This document shows positions 43,002 through 52,391 of a stretch of 64,000 nucleotides of DNA, in pieces. The notes beneath the pieces were generated by a model, which saw only the letters and a list, made by a program, of their open reading frames with translations, was not told where the DNA came from and made no database searches. Position 1 is the first letter of the stretch, and each line of letters opens with the position of its first letter. The translations under genes and the position numbers were made by a program. Source of the stretch: Pseudomaricurvus alkylphenolicus (GTDB lineage: Bacteria; Pseudomonadota; Gammaproteobacteria; Pseudomonadales; Cellvibrionaceae); NCBI RefSeq assembly GCF_011683955.1, contig NZ_JAAQPI010000004.1, positions 186,001 to 250,000 on the forward strand, given 5' to 3'.

Positions 43002-46000
43002 ATGAGATTGTTTTCCTATAAAAACCGCGCCATCGCCATGGGGCCACTGCCCTACGAAAAACTGAAACGGACTGGGTCACCCGTTGATTTGTCCACTGTT
43101 ACCTCTCGGCAACCGTTAGAATTTCGCTGCGAAGACAATCCCGCATCATTGGTCAATGCCATGCAAATCTACGCCGCTTATATGGACGCATCCCGCAATG
43201 GACCGGTCTCGGATCAGATGCCCGATATCCCCGCCTGCCCTCAGCAACGAGCCGAACAGGTGAAGTCCATGGGCTATTTTATGGATGCCTTGCAAGTCAG
43301 CTGTTGTTCCATCTCCGGCGAGTTGTTTCTGAACGAAAGTTACATCAATCCACACCTGTCCGATGTTGAGAATGAACTCCATGCGTTGCCGCCGGAGCGT
43401 CCGGGATTCCATCATCATATCGCGCACGAATTGGACCAGAGCATCGAATCAAACGCGGAGTCCATTCAGCACCATACTCACACCATTGTGCTTATCTACG
43501 ATGTTCCTCGGGAGTTGCAACTCGAAGAGTCCGCCTATGACTGGCTCGCCGACTGCGGACTTCACCGAGGCAGTATCCGCGCCTCGGAAACCGCCGTCGT
43601 ACTGGCCAACTATATCCGTGCGCTGGGCTTCGAGGCACGTGCGCATACGGAATCCACCACCGATATAGACCTCGCCAGGGCGGCAGTTGCAGCCGGTGCC
43701 GCAGAGATCGACGAGAAGGGAAGGCTTCACCACCCCTACCTGGGGCAGAGATTTGCCGTCGCTGCCGTCACCACCACTCTGGAAGTCGCCGCCGACCAAC
43801 CTTTGGCTCCCCGAGGCCTGGCGGACAGTATTCGATCCCACGGCCCTGCATGGATGCTGGGCAGGGGGAAGGCGTCGGGCACCCTTAAAAACGCCTTTAA
43901 TCTCGACCCCTATAAACACAAAAGCTATGAGCGGGACATCTATGGCCTTGACAGAATCAAGCGTCGACAAGAACCGACAACACTGATCGATGAGCCCAGA
44001 ATCCCCCGCGTCCCCAAACGCCACGATGTCTTCTGGCGAGCCAACTTCGGCGATATGGGCAAGGCGGTGCAGGATGCTTGTGTGGATGAATTCTGCGTGG
44101 TTAAAACAGCCTCCGCTGAAGCCCAGTATGGTCTTATTGGAAGTTTGCACCTGTTGGAGCGCAGAACACCCGCGGCAGACAAAGCTCCCGGACATTGCGA
44201 TCCCCGACTCAATGCCAAGAAAATAAAGTCCGCACTGCATTACCTGGGTGCCGACATGGTCGGAATATCCGAGGCACCCGACTGGGTCTGGTATTCCCAC
44301 GATTTGGATGGTTCGGAAATTCATCCTCCCCATAAAAACGCGATCACCCTGTTGATCGATCAAGGTCACGAAACCATGGAGGGCGCCAGCGGTGACGATT
44401 GGATAGCTGCCAGCCAAAGTATGCGCGCTTACCTTCGCGGCATGTTGCTGGGGGGCATTGTTGCCGAACAAATCCGCAACCTGGGATACAGTGCCTCCAC
44501 CCACAGTGTTGTCGACAGCGATGTGATTCACACGCCACTGGTTTTGCTGTCGGGCCTGGGGGAAATCAGCCGTATCGGAGACACTGCGCTGAATCCGTTT
44601 TTGGGGCCGCGTTTGAAAACCCTGGTCATTACCACGGATATGCCCCTGGAAGCGGACAAACCCATCGACTTTGGCTTGCAGGCATTTTGCAACGCCTGTA
44701 AAAAGTGTGCTCGCGAGTGTCCCTCTGGCGCGATCTCTGCGGGCCCAAAAGTGATGTTTAACGGCTACGAAACCTGGAAAGCGGATGTCGAAAAATGCGG
44801 GCGCTATCGAATGACCCAGGACCAGGGTGCCATGTGCGGCCGCTGCATGAAAACCTGTCCCTGGAACCTGGAAGGGTTGTTTGTAGAATCGCCGTTCCGC
44901 TGGCTGGCCATGAAGGTTCCGCAGGCGGCCAAAGGGCTAACCTGGTTGGACGACAAATTGGGGCATGGCAACATCAATCCGATGAAAAAATGGTGGTGGG
45001 ATATAGAAACCACCCAGACCGGCGTTAAACAGGTGGTGCCTGAAGAACGGATTAACGTTCGAGAATTGAATTTGGATCTGGACCTGCAGCCTGAAGACCA
45101 GACTCTGGCCTGCTACCCGGCGGATATGGCACCGGCCCCTGTACCCATTGTGCAGCCAATGGATAGAGAGCTGGCCATCGAACGCTACCAAAATCTATTG
45201 TCGCCTGAGGAATACCAAGCGAAATTGGACAGGGGCGATACCGACAACCTGGTACCTGTCTATCAAATTCCGGAAGATACGCCTGACGTGCAGTATCTGC
45301 GTATTGCAAAGCGGGAAATGAGTGCCGAAGGCGTTGTCCGGTTTGAACTGGAAAGTCCAGACGGCAAGCCTTTAACCCCTTTTACAGCGGGTGCCCACAT
45401 TGATCTGGTGATCGATGCCCCCTTCACCCGACAGTACAGCCTGGCCGGCGATCCCGCTGATCGCTCCAAATATGTGCTGGGAATTTTGAATGAACCGGAA
45501 GGACGTGGAGGTTCGCTCCGCGCCCATGAACGTTTGTTAGAAGGCGCAATTGTTCCCGTTACCGGTCCCCGTAACCATTTCGAACTGGAAGCGTCGGCAG
45601 AGAAAACACTTTTGTTTGGCGGCGGTATCGGCATTACCCCCATGATCGCTATGGGTCATCATTTATACGCCATCGGCGCTGATTTCGATCTTCACTACAG
45701 CTTTCGCTCACGCTCGACGGCGGGATTTATCGAAGAGCTATTGGCAACGCCCTGGGCAGATCGGGTACATCTTCATATATCAGCGGAAGGCACTCGAGCG
45801 GATCTGGCGGCACTCATTGGCGCAGCTGAACCGGGCAAGTTTCTATACACCTGCGGACCCAATGCGTTTATGGACGCTGTGCTCACTACAGGAGAAACCC
45901 TGGGTTGGCATGAACACAACCTGAGAAGAGAATATTTCTCAGCACCGGAACACGATGAGTATGAGAATTTCCCGTTTAAGGTAAAAATTGCCAGCACCGG

Positions 46001-46238
46001 TAAAACCATTGATGTTCCTGCAGAAAAATCCCTGGCCGAGGTCCTGGAAGAGAATCATATTCCCGTAATCACCAAGTGCAACGACGGTATTTGCGGTGTC
46101 TGTTCGACAAGGTACATTGAAGGTGATGTGGAGCACAGGGATTTCGTACTGTCCCGGGACGAACGCCGGGAGCATCTTATCGCCTGTTGTTCCCGTGTCA
46201 CCCCGGAAAGTGAGCAGGTTTTGGTCCTGGATAGATGA
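43002..46238 (+). CDS. Catabolic reductive dehalogenase fused to a flavin/[2Fe-2S] reductase
   Basis: 1078 residues, no Tat signal or membrane segment, so cytoplasmic. Residues about 1-560: an RdhA-like cobalamin-binding region, apparently a degenerate repeat (to about 330) followed by the active module with WYSHDLDGSEIHPPHKNAI. Two [4Fe-4S] clusters: Cys563, 566, 569, 573 (CNACKKCARECP) and Cys599, 612, 615, 619 (CGRCMKTCPWN). Residues about 760-990: a ferredoxin-NADP reductase-like domain with RQYSLAGD and GGGIGITPM. C-terminal plant-type [2Fe-2S] with Cys1026, 1031, 1034 and 1062/1063. This is the plan of self-sufficient, oxygen-tolerant RdhAs such as BhbA, which debrominate phenols using NAD(P)H. 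Confidence 0.9.
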   Translation: MRLFSYKNRAIAMGPLPYEKLKRTGSPVDLSTVTSRQPLEFRCEDNPASLVNAMQIYAAYMDASRNGPVSDQMPDIPACPQQRAEQVKSMGYFMDALQVSCCSISGELFLNESYINPHLSDVENELHALPPERPGFHHHIAHELDQSIESNAESIQHHTHTIVLIYDVPRELQLEESAYDWLADCGLHRGSIRASETAVVLANYIRALGFEARAHTESTTDIDLARAAVAAGAAEIDEKGRLHHPYLGQRFAVAAVTTTLEVAADQPLAPRGLADSIRSHGPAWMLGRGKASGTLKNAFNLDPYKHKSYERDIYGLDRIKRRQEPTTLIDEPRIPRVPKRHDVFWRANFGDMGKAVQDACVDEFCVVKTASAEAQYGLIGSLHLLERRTPAADKAPGHCDPRLNAKKIKSALHYLGADMVGISEAPDWVWYSHDLDGSEIHPPHKNAITLLIDQGHETMEGASGDDWIAASQSMRAYLRGMLLGGIVAEQIRNLGYSASTHSVVDSDVIHTPLVLLSGLGEISRIGDTALNPFLGPRLKTLVITTDMPLEADKPIDFGLQAFCNACKKCARECPSGAISAGPKVMFNGYETWKADVEKCGRYRMTQDQGAMCGRCMKTCPWNLEGLFVESPFRWLAMKVPQAAKGLTWLDDKLGHGNINPMKKWWWDIETTQTGVKQVVPEERINVRELNLDLDLQPEDQTLACYPADMAPAPVPIVQPMDRELAIERYQNLLSPEEYQAKLDRGDTDNLVPVYQIPEDTPDVQYLRIAKREMSAEGVVRFELESPDGKPLTPFTAGAHIDLVIDAPFTRQYSLAGDPADRSKYVLGILNEPEGRGGSLRAHERLLEGAIVPVTGPRNHFELEASAEKTLLFGGGIGITPMIAMGHHLYAIGADFDLHYSFRSRSTAGFIEELLATPWADRVHLHISAEGTRADLAALIGAAEPGKFLYTCGPNAFMDAVLTTGETLGWHEHNLRREYFSAPEHDEYENFPFKVKIASTGKTIDVPAEKSLAEVLEENHIPVITKCNDGICGVCSTRYIEGDVEHRDFVLSRDERREHLIACCSRVTPESEQVLVLDR

Positions 46239-46252
46239 TCTCGTGGGAGTGT

Positions 46253-46777
46253 CTAGTCCCGATCCAGGGCTTCGCACCAATTCAGCAACGCTGGAACCTC
46301 ACAGGGCAGGAGATCACTGCAACCGCCGGTAAACTCCTGCCAGCGTTCCTGCACGCCGGCTGGCACCGCAACCAGAATAGGAATACCGTCCGCCATGGCA
46401 TGCAGAATCTCGTCGGCAAGACCGCCTCCCTGCTGCTCCTGTTCGCCGAATTTCTCAACCACCACCAGGTCAACGCGGTCAGCAATGGCCTTTCTCAACA
46501 CGGCTGTAGCGTCGGTCAGCGCTGAGAGATTCAGCGAGCATTCATTGTTTTCGATCTGCTCCCTGGTGGGGCGATTGATCGGAATACGCTCGCCGGTGGA
46601 TACATCGATAATATCGACTTGCGTCTTGTAGCCATCTTTATGGCGATGAATCTCCTGCACCACTCCGCCAACGCGCCAGCCACGCTCGAGCAGTTCTTGA
46701 GCCACCAGATTGAGTGCGTCTCGGGAAGGCGTTTCTTTGGTATACAGGACGGCGCCGGCGCGCACGTGGTCGAGCAT
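46253..46777 (-). CDS. DUF2478-family protein
   Basis: 174 residues from the ATG at 46777 (a TTG at 46798 is the alternative). GAVLYTKETPSRDALNLVAQEL at the start, VVQEIHRHKDGY, RVDLVVVEKFGEQEQQGGGL with a Walker-B-like strand, and PILVAVPAG are typical of DUF2478, a P-loop-like family whose role is uncertain and which is sometimes linked to molybdenum or nucleotide metabolism. It is convergent with the dehalogenase (14-bp gap). Confidence 0.75.
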   Translation of the reverse strand: MLDHVRAGAVLYTKETPSRDALNLVAQELLERGWRVGGVVQEIHRHKDGYKTQVDIIDVSTGERIPINRPTREQIENNECSLNLSALTDATAVLRKAIADRVDLVVVEKFGEQEQQGGGLADEILHAMADGIPILVAVPAGVQERWQEFTGGCSDLLPCEVPALLNWCEALDRD

Positions 46778-46869
46778 GGGGTTCTCGCTTGATGTCAATC
46801 AAAATCCAACGCTCACTATACGATAATTACACGGTGTCTGTCCCCTGTCTCAAGACATCGGACGAACCA

Positions 46870-48480
46870 CTAACTGGCATCCTCCAGGATCATGGCGGCC
46901 CCTTTTTCCGCAATCATCACCGTTGGTGCATTGGTATTGCCAGAGACGATGGTGGGCATAATAGAGGCATCAATGACTCGTAGCTGGTCGACCCCGTGTA
47001 CCTGCAAGCGGTCGTTGACCACCGCCTCGGCATCTGAGCCCATTTTGCAGGTACCCACTGGGTGAAAAATGGTGGTACCGAGATCACCGGCAGCGTGGGC
47101 CAATTGTTCGTCCGTCTGCAAGTCCGACCCCGGCTTCCATTCCGTGGGGTTATAGGGCTTGAGCGCATCAGCCGCCATGATACGGCGGGTAAATTTGAGT
47201 CCGTCGATGGCCACTTTCCGGTCTTCCTCGGTGGAGAGGTAGTTAAGTTTGATTTCCGGCGCGCTGTTGGGATTGTCATCTTTAATCCGGATATGCCCCC
47301 GACTTGAGGGTCGCAAGTTACAGACTGAGGGTGTCACGGCATTAAAGCGATGAAGCGGCTCGCCAAATTTATCCAGCGACAGGGGCTGTACGTGCCATTC
47401 GATATTGGCGCTGGGCTGGTCGGGGTCGCTCTTGGCAAAAGCCCCCAGTTGCGAGGGTGGCATAGTGAGAGGACCGGTTCTAAACAGCAGGTATTGAAGC
47501 CCCATTTTGGCTTTGCCCACCAGGCTATTGGCCAGTTGGTTGAGGGTAACGGTGTTTTCCACCTGGTAGACGGTACGGATCTGAAGGTGGTCTTGCAGAT
47601 TCTCCCCCACCCCGGCCAGATGATGATTAACCGAAATGCCCATACTTTGCAGTTGCTGTGAATTACCGATACCAGACAGTTGCAGTATCTGCGGCGAACC
47701 GATGGAGCCGGCGGCCAGGATAACTTCGCGGTTAGCGCTGAACACCTGGGAGGGTGCGCCATTGATGCTGACTTTTACTCCCGTTGCGCGCTGTTGTTCG
47801 GAGCCACCTTCGAGCTCCAGCTGTTCAACAATCGCATTGGAAATGATCGTTAAATTGGGACGATTTTTGACAGGATCGAGAAACGCCCTGGCTGCGCTCC
47901 AGCGCTTGCCTCGGCGCTGGTTCATCTGGAAGTAGGCAGTACCGAAGTTATCGCCACGATTAAATTCCTCGATTTTTGGGATACCCGTTTCTGCAGCCGC
48001 ATCCCGCCAGGCGTCAAGTATTTCCCAATTGACCCGCCGTTCTTCGACACGAAGCTCGCCATCGGCGCCGTGAAATTCGTCAGCGCCATGCTGGTAGCTT
48101 TCGGATTGTTTGAAAATGGGCAGCACATCCTGCCATCCCCAACCTCGATTGCCAAGCTCAGCCCAATGGTCGTAGTCGCTGCGCTGGCCACGCATATAAA
48201 TCATGGCATTGATGGAGGAACAGCCACCCAGAACTTTGCCACGGGCATAGCCGAGGCTGCGGCCATTGAGGCCAGTATCAGGTTCAGTCTGATAACACCA
48301 GTCCGTGCGGGGGTTGTTGATCGTGTAGAGGTAACCGACGGGAATGTCGATCCAGAAGTAATTGTCTTTGCCACCGGCTTCGAGCAGAAGTACGTTGTTG
48401 TTGGGGTTATTGCTGAGGCGATTGGCGAGGACGCAGCCGGCGGTGCCGGCGCCGACGATGATGTAGTCGTAGGTGTTCAT
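46870..48480 (-). CDS. GMC-family FAD oxidoreductase (choline/alcohol dehydrogenase type)
   Basis: 536 residues: FAD-binding YIIVGAGTAGCVLANRL at the start, GMC signature GKVLGGCSSINAMIYMRG, second signature AGSIGSPQILQLSGIG and the catalytic His/Asn in FHPVGTCKMG and SGNTNAP. It oxidises a primary alcohol to the aldehyde using a quinone or O2. BetA/AlkJ-type dehydrogenases look closest. It follows the MFS gene by 61 bp and precedes the DUF2478 gene, all on the minus strand. A link to the dehalogenation locus is possible but not shown. Confidence 0.93.
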   Translation of the reverse strand: MNTYDYIIVGAGTAGCVLANRLSNNPNNNVLLLEAGGKDNYFWIDIPVGYLYTINNPRTDWCYQTEPDTGLNGRSLGYARGKVLGGCSSINAMIYMRGQRSDYDHWAELGNRGWGWQDVLPIFKQSESYQHGADEFHGADGELRVEERRVNWEILDAWRDAAAETGIPKIEEFNRGDNFGTAYFQMNQRRGKRWSAARAFLDPVKNRPNLTIISNAIVEQLELEGGSEQQRATGVKVSINGAPSQVFSANREVILAAGSIGSPQILQLSGIGNSQQLQSMGISVNHHLAGVGENLQDHLQIRTVYQVENTVTLNQLANSLVGKAKMGLQYLLFRTGPLTMPPSQLGAFAKSDPDQPSANIEWHVQPLSLDKFGEPLHRFNAVTPSVCNLRPSSRGHIRIKDDNPNSAPEIKLNYLSTEEDRKVAIDGLKFTRRIMAADALKPYNPTEWKPGSDLQTDEQLAHAAGDLGTTIFHPVGTCKMGSDAEAVVNDRLQVHGVDQLRVIDASIMPTIVSGNTNAPTVMIAEKGAAMILEDAS

Positions 48481-48541
48481 GGATGTTGGTCCCTCTTTGT
48501 TGCCGTGTATTGTTCAATATTGTCGCAGGAATGGCAAAAAA

Positions 48542-49786
48542 TCAGGGGATGGATTTTTTCAAACGCAGGGCAGCTATCAGACCCAACACCGAGCATAATG
48601 ACAAAAAAAGGAAATAATGTTGAAAACCGGTAGTCCCCGGATTTGCGTCGAGCAGCCGACCGGTGATGGGCGCAAAAAAGATATCGGGTGTAAAACCAAT
48701 AACTGAGATCAGACCTACCGCTGACCCCGTGATTCTGCGGTGAATATTGGACTCTTCCAACAGAGCAAAGTAAACAGCCCGTAGCGCATAAACGGCTATA
48801 AACGTTAGCAGGAGGTTGCCGATGACCAGCTGCTCTCCCACCGCCATAGGTGACAACAGGATCAGGGTCACAAACGCCAGCGCCAAGATTCCGAATAGCG
48901 TGGAGACCAGACGGCTGGTGATCCAGCGGTCCGCCAGCAGACCGGCTGCAATGGCGGCAATAGGACGTGTATAGCTGGCATTGGCAGTAAAAGCAGCGGC
49001 GTCGAGTTGGCTCATGCCGAGTACCTGCACAGCAAAGATACCGTAGTTATCCAGCCCTTTGTAGCCGCAATAGGCACACACGACAATAACGGCTTGCCAG
49101 CCAATCGCCGGGTTGGAGAAAACGGTTTTCCAGGAGGGCGCTGATCGGCGTGAGTACACAGCGTACGAAGTCGTCGCAGGTGGCAGAAGCCATATCACCA
49201 ACGCCGCAGTCAGTGCGGTGGCACCAGCATAAAACAGAATAACCGATTGCAGGGCGTTACTTTGCTGTTCCGCACTGCCGCCCTCGACCCATTGCAGCCC
49301 CATAATCAGCACCGCAAGACTGGCCAGAATGCTGGCCACCATACCGCGGCCACCATCAAGAAAGCCGAAAGCCAGACCCTGTTCGTGAGCACCGGCCCAC
49401 TCTCTTGTTGATTTAATCAACGCGGCCCAAAACAGAAGGATGCTGGTGAGCCCCCAAAAGGCAAATAGAACAAAGAGCACGGATTGACTGGGTATGGAGA
49501 CAAAAACAAAGCCGCCCATGGCAGTAGCCAGCAGTGACATCGTCATCAACGTGCGGGCAGAAAACCGATCAGCCAGCCAACCACCGGGAAAGTAAGAGAG
49601 CATAGCGACAACGCCATAGAGTGCAAATATATCGCCGAGTTGGGTATTGGTTATGGAGAAGACTTCGAGCAATGTTGGACGAAAAAAGCGCGGCACGTGG
49701 AACGGCAGACTAAAAATGATCTCACCGGCAATGATCAGGGTGACCAGTGCGGCATAATGAGACAGAGTACGTTGATTGCTGACCAT
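48542..49786 (-). CDS. Major facilitator superfamily transporter
   Basis: 414 residues with 12 predicted membrane helices and an MFS loop 2-3 motif PGGWLADRFSARTL. It resembles NNP/nitrate-oxalate-like or sugar-phosphate-like carriers in outline, but the substrate is not readable. It is co-directional with the GMC gene. The start ATG at 49786 has no strong ribosome-binding site; the region upstream holds structured repeat copy B. Confidence 0.88.
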   Translation of the reverse strand: MVSNQRTLSHYAALVTLIIAGEIIFSLPFHVPRFFRPTLLEVFSITNTQLGDIFALYGVVAMLSYFPGGWLADRFSARTLMTMSLLATAMGGFVFVSIPSQSVLFVLFAFWGLTSILLFWAALIKSTREWAGAHEQGLAFGFLDGGRGMVASILASLAVLIMGLQWVEGGSAEQQSNALQSVILFYAGATALTAALVIWLLPPATTSYAVYSRRSAPSWKTVFSNPAIGWQAVIVVCAYCGYKGLDNYGIFAVQVLGMSQLDAAAFTANASYTRPIAAIAAGLLADRWITSRLVSTLFGILALAFVTLILLSPMAVGEQLVIGNLLLTFIAVYALRAVYFALLEESNIHRRITGSAVGLISVIGFTPDIFFAPITGRLLDANPGTTGFQHYFLFLSLCSVLGLIAALRLKKSIP

Positions 49787-49915
49787 GGTCCTTCATTCGC
49801 CCTTTTCAGAGGGATACGGCATTGAACGCCAATGGCAAGCATCCTATGCCTGTCCAATCCAAGTCAACAATACAGTTAACAATGAGGCACAATTCCTGGA
49901 GAACCACGGTGTGAG

Positions 49916-50066
49916 GGCGGCCGAGGATGTTGTTTTCAGAGCGTCAAAACCGAGCGCCGAAAGAGCCAAAAAGACCGGCGTGCCGGGCTTTTTGGTGACT
50001 GAGGGCAGCCTGGAGGGCCGCCGGTTAGCTCTGAAAACAACATCCTCGGCCGCCTTTGAGGCACAA
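49916..50066 (+). repeat. Structured repeat, copy B (partner at 37647)
   Basis: Arms 49916-49942 and 50028-50054 are a perfect 27-bp inverted repeat. The core has CCAAAAAGACCGG / CCGGGCTTTTTGG, then TGACTGAGGG and GGAGGGCCGCC as in copy A. TGAGGCACAA follows the right arm (50057-50066) and also occurs before the left arm (49883-49892), a possible target duplication. It lies between two minus-strand genes, so copy orientation is not tied to transcription. Confidence 0.75.
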
Positions 50067-50080
50067 AACTCAATGACGTT

Positions 50081-51100
50081 TCAGACAGGTCCCGAAGTTA
50101 CTCGCCGAAATAAATCCGCTGCAGGATAGTTAGGAGACCCAGACTGAGATTGCTCCGCCTGCCGAACCAGATCAACAATCGCCTGATTAACCGGCGCGGA
50201 CCGCCCCAACGCCTCAGCCAACTGCACAATCTCCCCATTCAAAAAATCGATCTCCGTCCTACGCCCCAACGCCAGATCCTCATACATCGAAGAACGCGCC
50301 TTCGGATCAATCTTAATCATCGAACCGGCAATCCGTCGAAAAATCCAATCCGGCAAACACAACAAAAACGGAATAACCCCAGGACCAACCTTACCCACCT
50401 TTGCCGGCGTAATACCCGCCTGCTTCAACAGCCCCAATGCCTCCCTCTGCGACATGGCCGTAATCCGACGAAACTCACCGCGATTCAACTGCTCCTTCAA
50501 CGGAATCCCCGACAGCGCGTTGACCGAATTATTCAAATTCATCAACAGCTTGCCCCACTGAATCCCCTCCAAGTCATCAGACATCACTGTAGGGAGGTCC
50601 GCCCGCTGTAACGCCTCAACCAATGCAGACGCCGATGGGTCAGCCTCGATCATCAACTCACCCTCAGTACCGCAATGAAAATGCCCGCCACCGGCACTGA
50701 CCACATTAAAAGGCACCATACCTTTCAACACCTTGTGATCAGGCAGACACCGCCGCAACACCTCCGTATTACGCACACCATTTTGCAGACTGACCACCAC
50801 CGCCTTCGGATTCAGCGCCGACGCCATCAACAAAGCGGCGGACTCCGTGTCACCGCTCTTAACAGTGACCAACACAAAATCCGTATCGGCGAGCACGTCG
50901 TTGCTCAAAGAAAACTGAAAATTCGACCAGGGCACTTGAGCATCCCGCCCGCGCCAATCCGTCACATGCAGCCCATGCGCCTGCAACTGCTGCTGGATTC
51001 GGGGGCGGCCTATCAACGTCACCCGCGCCCTGCCCGCCGCCAGACAGCCGCCGACATAGCAACCGATACTGCCCGCCCCCAGAACTGCAATCTTAACCAT
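50081..51100 (-). CDS. Ketopantoate-reductase-like (PanE/ApbA) dehydrogenase
   Basis: 339 residues. N-terminal NADP motif KIAVLGAGSIGCYVGG, the middle LQNGVRN, catalytic Lys in QWGKLLMNLNNSVNAL, and Glu/Asp in SSMYEDLALGRRTEIDFLNGEI. Family members reduce 2-dehydropantoate or other 2-keto acids. It starts 4 bp after the stop of the PhyH-like oxygenase, so the two form an operon; a role in metabolising that oxygenase's product rather than in pantothenate synthesis is plausible. Confidence 0.9.
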   Translation of the reverse strand: MVKIAVLGAGSIGCYVGGCLAAGRARVTLIGRPRIQQQLQAHGLHVTDWRGRDAQVPWSNFQFSLSNDVLADTDFVLVTVKSGDTESAALLMASALNPKAVVVSLQNGVRNTEVLRRCLPDHKVLKGMVPFNVVSAGGGHFHCGTEGELMIEADPSASALVEALQRADLPTVMSDDLEGIQWGKLLMNLNNSVNALSGIPLKEQLNRGEFRRITAMSQREALGLLKQAGITPAKVGKVGPGVIPFLLCLPDWIFRRIAGSMIKIDPKARSSMYEDLALGRRTEIDFLNGEIVQLAEALGRSAPVNQAIVDLVRQAEQSQSGSPNYPAADLFRRVTSGPV

Positions 51101-51104
51101 ATTG

Positions 51105-52277
51105 TCAGATACTCAAATCGTAGAGGTTATAGTCCTTAATATCAGCCTTTGCCGCCGCATCCCACCGATACTGCTCACCGCTATCGCGAAGCGGCTGATA
51201 ATCGTAGGGTACCTCATCCGGAAAGCGCTGGCGTCTGGCATCAATGCCATAGCCGATCAGACGCGAACGTTTGCGAATAAACTCATCGTCATACACCAGC
51301 GCCTCTGCATGAATACCCGCCCCTTTGACATCCAGCACTGAAGATCGACGATGGAAACCGAAGTTTACCGTTACACGAGGCTCGAAACCGGTATTGGCAA
51401 ACGAACCATGCACTAATTGACGATTACAAATCACCACATCCCCCGGATTACACACAATTGGAACCGCGTTTAACAAACGCTCACTACCCGCCTCTTCAAC
51501 CAGTTTGGTGATATCCACCTTTCCCTGCTTGTGAGTACCGGGTACCACCCAGACACCGTTCACAGCCGTGCTGCCATACACCTGTGCCATAAAATTAAAG
51601 CCGTGAATGCCTTCATCAAAGTCAGGGTTGTTCCAATGGGTGTCGCCATCCTGATGCCAGGAAACCGCCGCCCCCAAACCGGGATCTTTAATAAACAGAC
51701 TCTCATGGAAAGGGGCAAAGTCCTCGCCATTGACCTCAGCCGCCACCTTCAGCAATTGGGGATGCCCGTAAACCCTCAGACAGCTCTCTGAAAACTGCAG
51801 CGAACCCATCATCACAAACACCGCTTCCTCTGGAGCATCCGCCGCTGCCTCCGGCTCAAACAATTTGGTCTGGTGGCGACCATTGGCAATGGCGGTTCCC
51901 CCCAGAGGGTCACCCAAAGGCTTGGACCAGATCAGATTCAGACCCGCACAATCCGAACCCAGCGCCGGTCCGCCACTCACTGAGATCTTATCGCCATTTC
52001 TCGCCGGAAAACGACTGCGCATCTCCTCAAGGTCCGCCTTGATATCCTCAACCTCCTCCTGATCGAGAATCCCTTCGAAGATATAGAAACCGTAGCGAGA
52101 GTATGCTTCCAGGATCTTCGGATCCAGCCTGCCCTGGGAGTCAAAGCGAATGGGGCCACGGTTGTCGAGAGCCAGCGCCTGGCGCTCTCCCTCCAGTAAA
52201 TATTGGCGCATGGCTTCTTCGTCTTTGCCATAGTGAGCCGCGCAGGCATCGATGGATGTTTTCGTATCAACGTTCAT
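51105..52277 (-). CDS. Phytanoyl-CoA-dioxygenase-like (PhyH) Fe/2OG oxygenase
   Basis: 390 residues from the ATG at 52277 (the ATG at 52307 lacks a ribosome-binding site). Iron-binding His-x-Asp in SWHQDGDTHWN and distal His in RQLVHGSF, with FEPRVTVNFGFHRR supplying the 2-oxoglutarate Arg. It hydroxylates an alpha carbon or similar position of an unknown substrate. It is divergent from a TetR gene that has palindromes between them, which probably controls it. Confidence 0.88.
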   Translation of the reverse strand: MNVDTKTSIDACAAHYGKDEEAMRQYLLEGERQALALDNRGPIRFDSQGRLDPKILEAYSRYGFYIFEGILDQEEVEDIKADLEEMRSRFPARNGDKISVSGGPALGSDCAGLNLIWSKPLGDPLGGTAIANGRHQTKLFEPEAAADAPEEAVFVMMGSLQFSESCLRVYGHPQLLKVAAEVNGEDFAPFHESLFIKDPGLGAAVSWHQDGDTHWNNPDFDEGIHGFNFMAQVYGSTAVNGVWVVPGTHKQGKVDITKLVEEAGSERLLNAVPIVCNPGDVVICNRQLVHGSFANTGFEPRVTVNFGFHRRSSVLDVKGAGIHAEALVYDDEFIRKRSRLIGYGIDARRQRFPDEVPYDYQPLRDSGEQYRWDAAAKADIKDYNLYDLSI

Positions 52278-52319
52278 GGTAGACTTTCTCTCACAGTTTT
52301 TATTCATATTAAAATTTTA

Positions 52320-52380
52320 TGACCATTAAAAAGTGTGGTCAAGCCGTTTTTTTTGAACAATAATTTTGAACAACGTGTTC
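52320..52380. promoter_or_regulatory. Two palindromes in the PhyH/TetR divergent promoter
   Basis: TGACCA-N10-TGGTCA at 52320-52341 and GAACA-ACG-TGTTC at 52368-52380, with a direct repeat TTGAACAA (52354 and 52366) between. One is probably the operator of the TetR gene at 52392. The second ends 11 bp before the TetR start. Confidence 0.55.
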
Positions 52381-52391
52381 GGAGCACACCC

